A stretch of 6,963 nucleotides of DNA from Sphingomonas sp. CCH9-E2 (GTDB taxonomy: Bacteria > Pseudomonadota > Alphaproteobacteria > Sphingomonadales > Sphingomonadaceae). Location: assembly GCF_001557215.1 (NCBI RefSeq), contig NZ_LSJM01000404.1, forward strand, positions 1 through 6,963, written 5' to 3'. Shown here piece after piece: positions 5,428-6,963 of the stretch. The notes beneath the pieces were generated by a model that saw only the letters and a program-made list of their open reading frames with translations, made no database searches and was not told the DNA's origin. Numbering within the stretch: the stretch's first letter is position 1; each line of letters begins with the position of its first letter. A program made the translations under genes and the position numbers.

Positions 5428-6884
5428 TGACTAGAGATCATATTGCGAAGCTGTCCGTACATGCGGGTGCGTCGATCGGCCCCATGCGGAAGCTTCACGG
5501 CACGAGCGGCATCCCCGCGCCGGCCCCTGGCACCGACAGCGTTCCCGACATTCTGGATGTGTGGAAGGCCGCGCATGTGACGCTGGTCCGGTCGTATGAC
5601 TGGGTGTCGCGGCTCGACACGGTCGATAACCCCACGAGCCTGTTTCCCGACTGGTCGGCCGACCCCAGCGATCCGGCGAGCTATAACTTCGCCGGCACCG
5701 ACGCCTGGGTCGGGCAGGTGCGTTCGCTCGGCGCGGATATCATGTTCACCATTGCGAGCGAGATTCCGGGGAACAAGCAGCCGATCCGTGACCTCGCGAA
5801 GTATGAGCAAGTGGTCGAGAATATCGTGCGCCACTATGTATGCGGGTGGGGCAATGGGTTCGAAAACGCCATCACGCATTGGGAATTTGGCGATCAGCCC
5901 GACTTCGGCAGCCTGCACTTTTCCGGCACGCCCGAGCAGTTCTATGAAATGTATGCCGCCGCCGCGCGCGCGGTGAAGCGTGTCGACCCCGGCCTGAAGT
6001 TCGGCGGCCCGTGCATCGCATTCCCGTTGAACGACGGCCCGTTCCGCGAAGGGTTGCTGAGCTTCATCAAGGATCAGTCGCTGCCTTTGGATTTCCTGTC
6101 CTGGATGTGGTACGGCGACAACTCGCGGGATCCGCTCGATTTCCGCACGATTGCGGCAGAGGTGCGTGCGGTCGCCGACAAGCACGGGTTCAGCGATGCC
6201 AGGCTGATGCTTTCCTACTGGAGCATGACCGGCATCCCGACGGCGAAGTTCGAAGACGCCGACAATGCCGCTTTCATCGCGGCGGCCGCCGTCTACATGC
6301 AGGACTCCGCGGTCGATCAGGCGATCTTCTTTCGCGCCGATACCGGGGCCGATTTCCACTACAAGTTCCGGGATCCCGCCGGGATTTTCGAACCCGATGG
6401 CGGTGAGAATGCGCGAACGAGTGCGTTCCGTCTGGTCGGGCAAACACTGGCCACGACGGATCGTCTTGCCGCCTCGGGTGGGGACGAGAACGGATTTGCA
6501 GCGCTGGCGGGCCAGACCGCGGACGGCAACACCGTTCGCATTCTGATCGCCAACTACGCCATCCCGGACTCCTACCTCGTCGCCCGCGATCGCGATGTGT
6601 TCGAATTCCAGGTGCCGATCGGCACCGAGCGGGTGAACATGTCGCTGAACGTTCCGCCCAGACGCGTTGATGCCGGGAGCGCGGGATATACCGGCTATAC
6701 GCTAGAGGTCACCGATCTCCCTTGGAGCCAGGGCCGTTACAAGGTGGCCCGGTATCGCGCGGATGCACGGCACAAGGGCGACATGCTGGGATCGTACGAA
6801 GGCGAGGGTGGCAGTGTCACCATCGAGAGCAGCCTGCCGGCGCCCGGCGTGGAGCTGATCGAGATCACGCGCATCCCGTCATAG
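5427..6884 (+). CDS. GH39-like glycosidase-fold protein with both catalytic glutamates apparently replaced
   Basis: This 485-residue protein matches glycoside hydrolase family 39 (beta-xylosidase, alpha-L-iduronidase): VTLVRSYDW at 51-59 (family vRtHD), then WEFGDQPDF at 152-160 followed by QFYEMYAAAARAVKRVDP and LKFGGP at 171-195, LDFLSWMWYG at 221-230, LMLSYWSMTG at 260-269 and a C-terminal beta-rich part (about 340-485). In GH39 the acid/base is the Glu of a W-N-E-P motif; here it reads G-D-Q-P, giving Gln157. The nucleophile Glu of LTEF/LTEW-N aligns with Tyr264 (LSYWS). Classical retaining hydrolysis is therefore unlikely; a lyase-like, binding or different hydrolytic role is possible. 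There is no signal peptide, so it is probably cytoplasmic, unlike many GH39 enzymes. The ATG at 5427 overlaps the upstream TGA (TGATG), with GGAAAG nine bases upstream; a TTG at 5424 is a less likely start. Confidence 0.8.
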   Translation: MTRDHIAKLSVHAGASIGPMRKLHGTSGIPAPAPGTDSVPDILDVWKAAHVTLVRSYDWVSRLDTVDNPTSLFPDWSADPSDPASYNFAGTDAWVGQVRSLGADIMFTIASEIPGNKQPIRDLAKYEQVVENIVRHYVCGWGNGFENAITHWEFGDQPDFGSLHFSGTPEQFYEMYAAAARAVKRVDPGLKFGGPCIAFPLNDGPFREGLLSFIKDQSLPLDFLSWMWYGDNSRDPLDFRTIAAEVRAVADKHGFSDARLMLSYWSMTGIPTAKFEDADNAAFIAAAAVYMQDSAVDQAIFFRADTGADFHYKFRDPAGIFEPDGGENARTSAFRLVGQTLATTDRLAASGGDENGFAALAGQTADGNTVRILIANYAIPDSYLVARDRDVFEFQVPIGTERVNMSLNVPPRRVDAGSAGYTGYTLEVTDLPWSQGRYKVARYRADARHKGDMLGSYEGEGGSVTIESSLPAPGVELIEITRIPS

Positions 6885-6946
6885 GACGAGGCAAGGCGCG
6901 TCGAAGCAGCGTCCGCTTTCAAGAGATTGGAAGAGGGGCGGGCACC
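6885..6946 (+). other. Short intergenic gap with ribosome site for the next gene
   Basis: These 62 bases contain no clear terminator. GGAAGAGGGG ends eight bases before an ATG at 6947, so the next gene probably continues the same transcript. Confidence 0.45.
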
Positions 6947-6963
6947 ATGACCCGGATTTGGTC
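6947..6963 (+). CDS. Start of a further gene, cut by right edge
   Basis: ATG 6947 follows a good purine-rich ribosome site (GAGGGG at 6933-6938, eight-base spacing) and reads MTRIW before the window ends. The coding call rests only on the start signals and same-strand position 62 bases after the GH39-like gene. Nothing can be said about function; it is likely part of the same operon. Confidence 0.5.

Noticed and set aside
5421..6443. 340-codon minus-strand open frame antisense to the GH39-like gene
   Set aside because: No domain pattern and fully covered by a better supported plus-strand gene with a coupled start.

Overview
This GC-rich window (roughly 60-65% GC by eye) has the codon use and gene density of an alphaproteobacterium. 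A sphingomonad is my best guess, but no marker gene is present to fix the genus. I read it as an accessory carbohydrate/aromatic catabolic locus with eight genes, two of them cut by the window edges. No RNA genes, insertion sequences, CRISPR arrays or phage genes were seen.

Layout: a Tat-exported type-B carboxylesterase starts at 363 and runs leftward off the window. After a 240-base divergent gap, three consecutive genes (604-1377, 1441-2397, 2417-3340) run rightward. All three encode sugar-isomerase/epimerase TIM barrels of the AP-endonuclease-2/xylose-isomerase-like superfamily: a hydroxypyruvate-isomerase-like protein, a divergent member that has lost its terminal active-site glutamate, and a member with an intact metal site. 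A convergent GntR-family regulator (3416-4087, minus strand) follows. It reads divergently from a class A flavoprotein monooxygenase (4264-5427), and the gap between them holds a perfect 12-base palindrome that is a good operator candidate. The monooxygenase overlaps by one base (TGATG) a GH39-like glycosidase-fold protein (5427-6884) in which both catalytic glutamates appear replaced. A further gene starts at 6947 and leaves the window after five codons.

Working together (inference): the esterase could deacylate a substrate in the periplasm, the monooxygenase could hydroxylate or oxidise an aromatic or keto-sugar intermediate, and the three barrels could carry out enolisation, isomerisation or elimination on keto-sugars. 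A phenolic glycoside or keto-glycoside degradation route controlled by the GntR protein fits, but no substrate can be read from the sequence.

The most unusual features are the GH39-fold protein without its catalytic acids, co-translated with a flavin hydroxylase, and the trio of related barrels in which one member looks catalytically altered.
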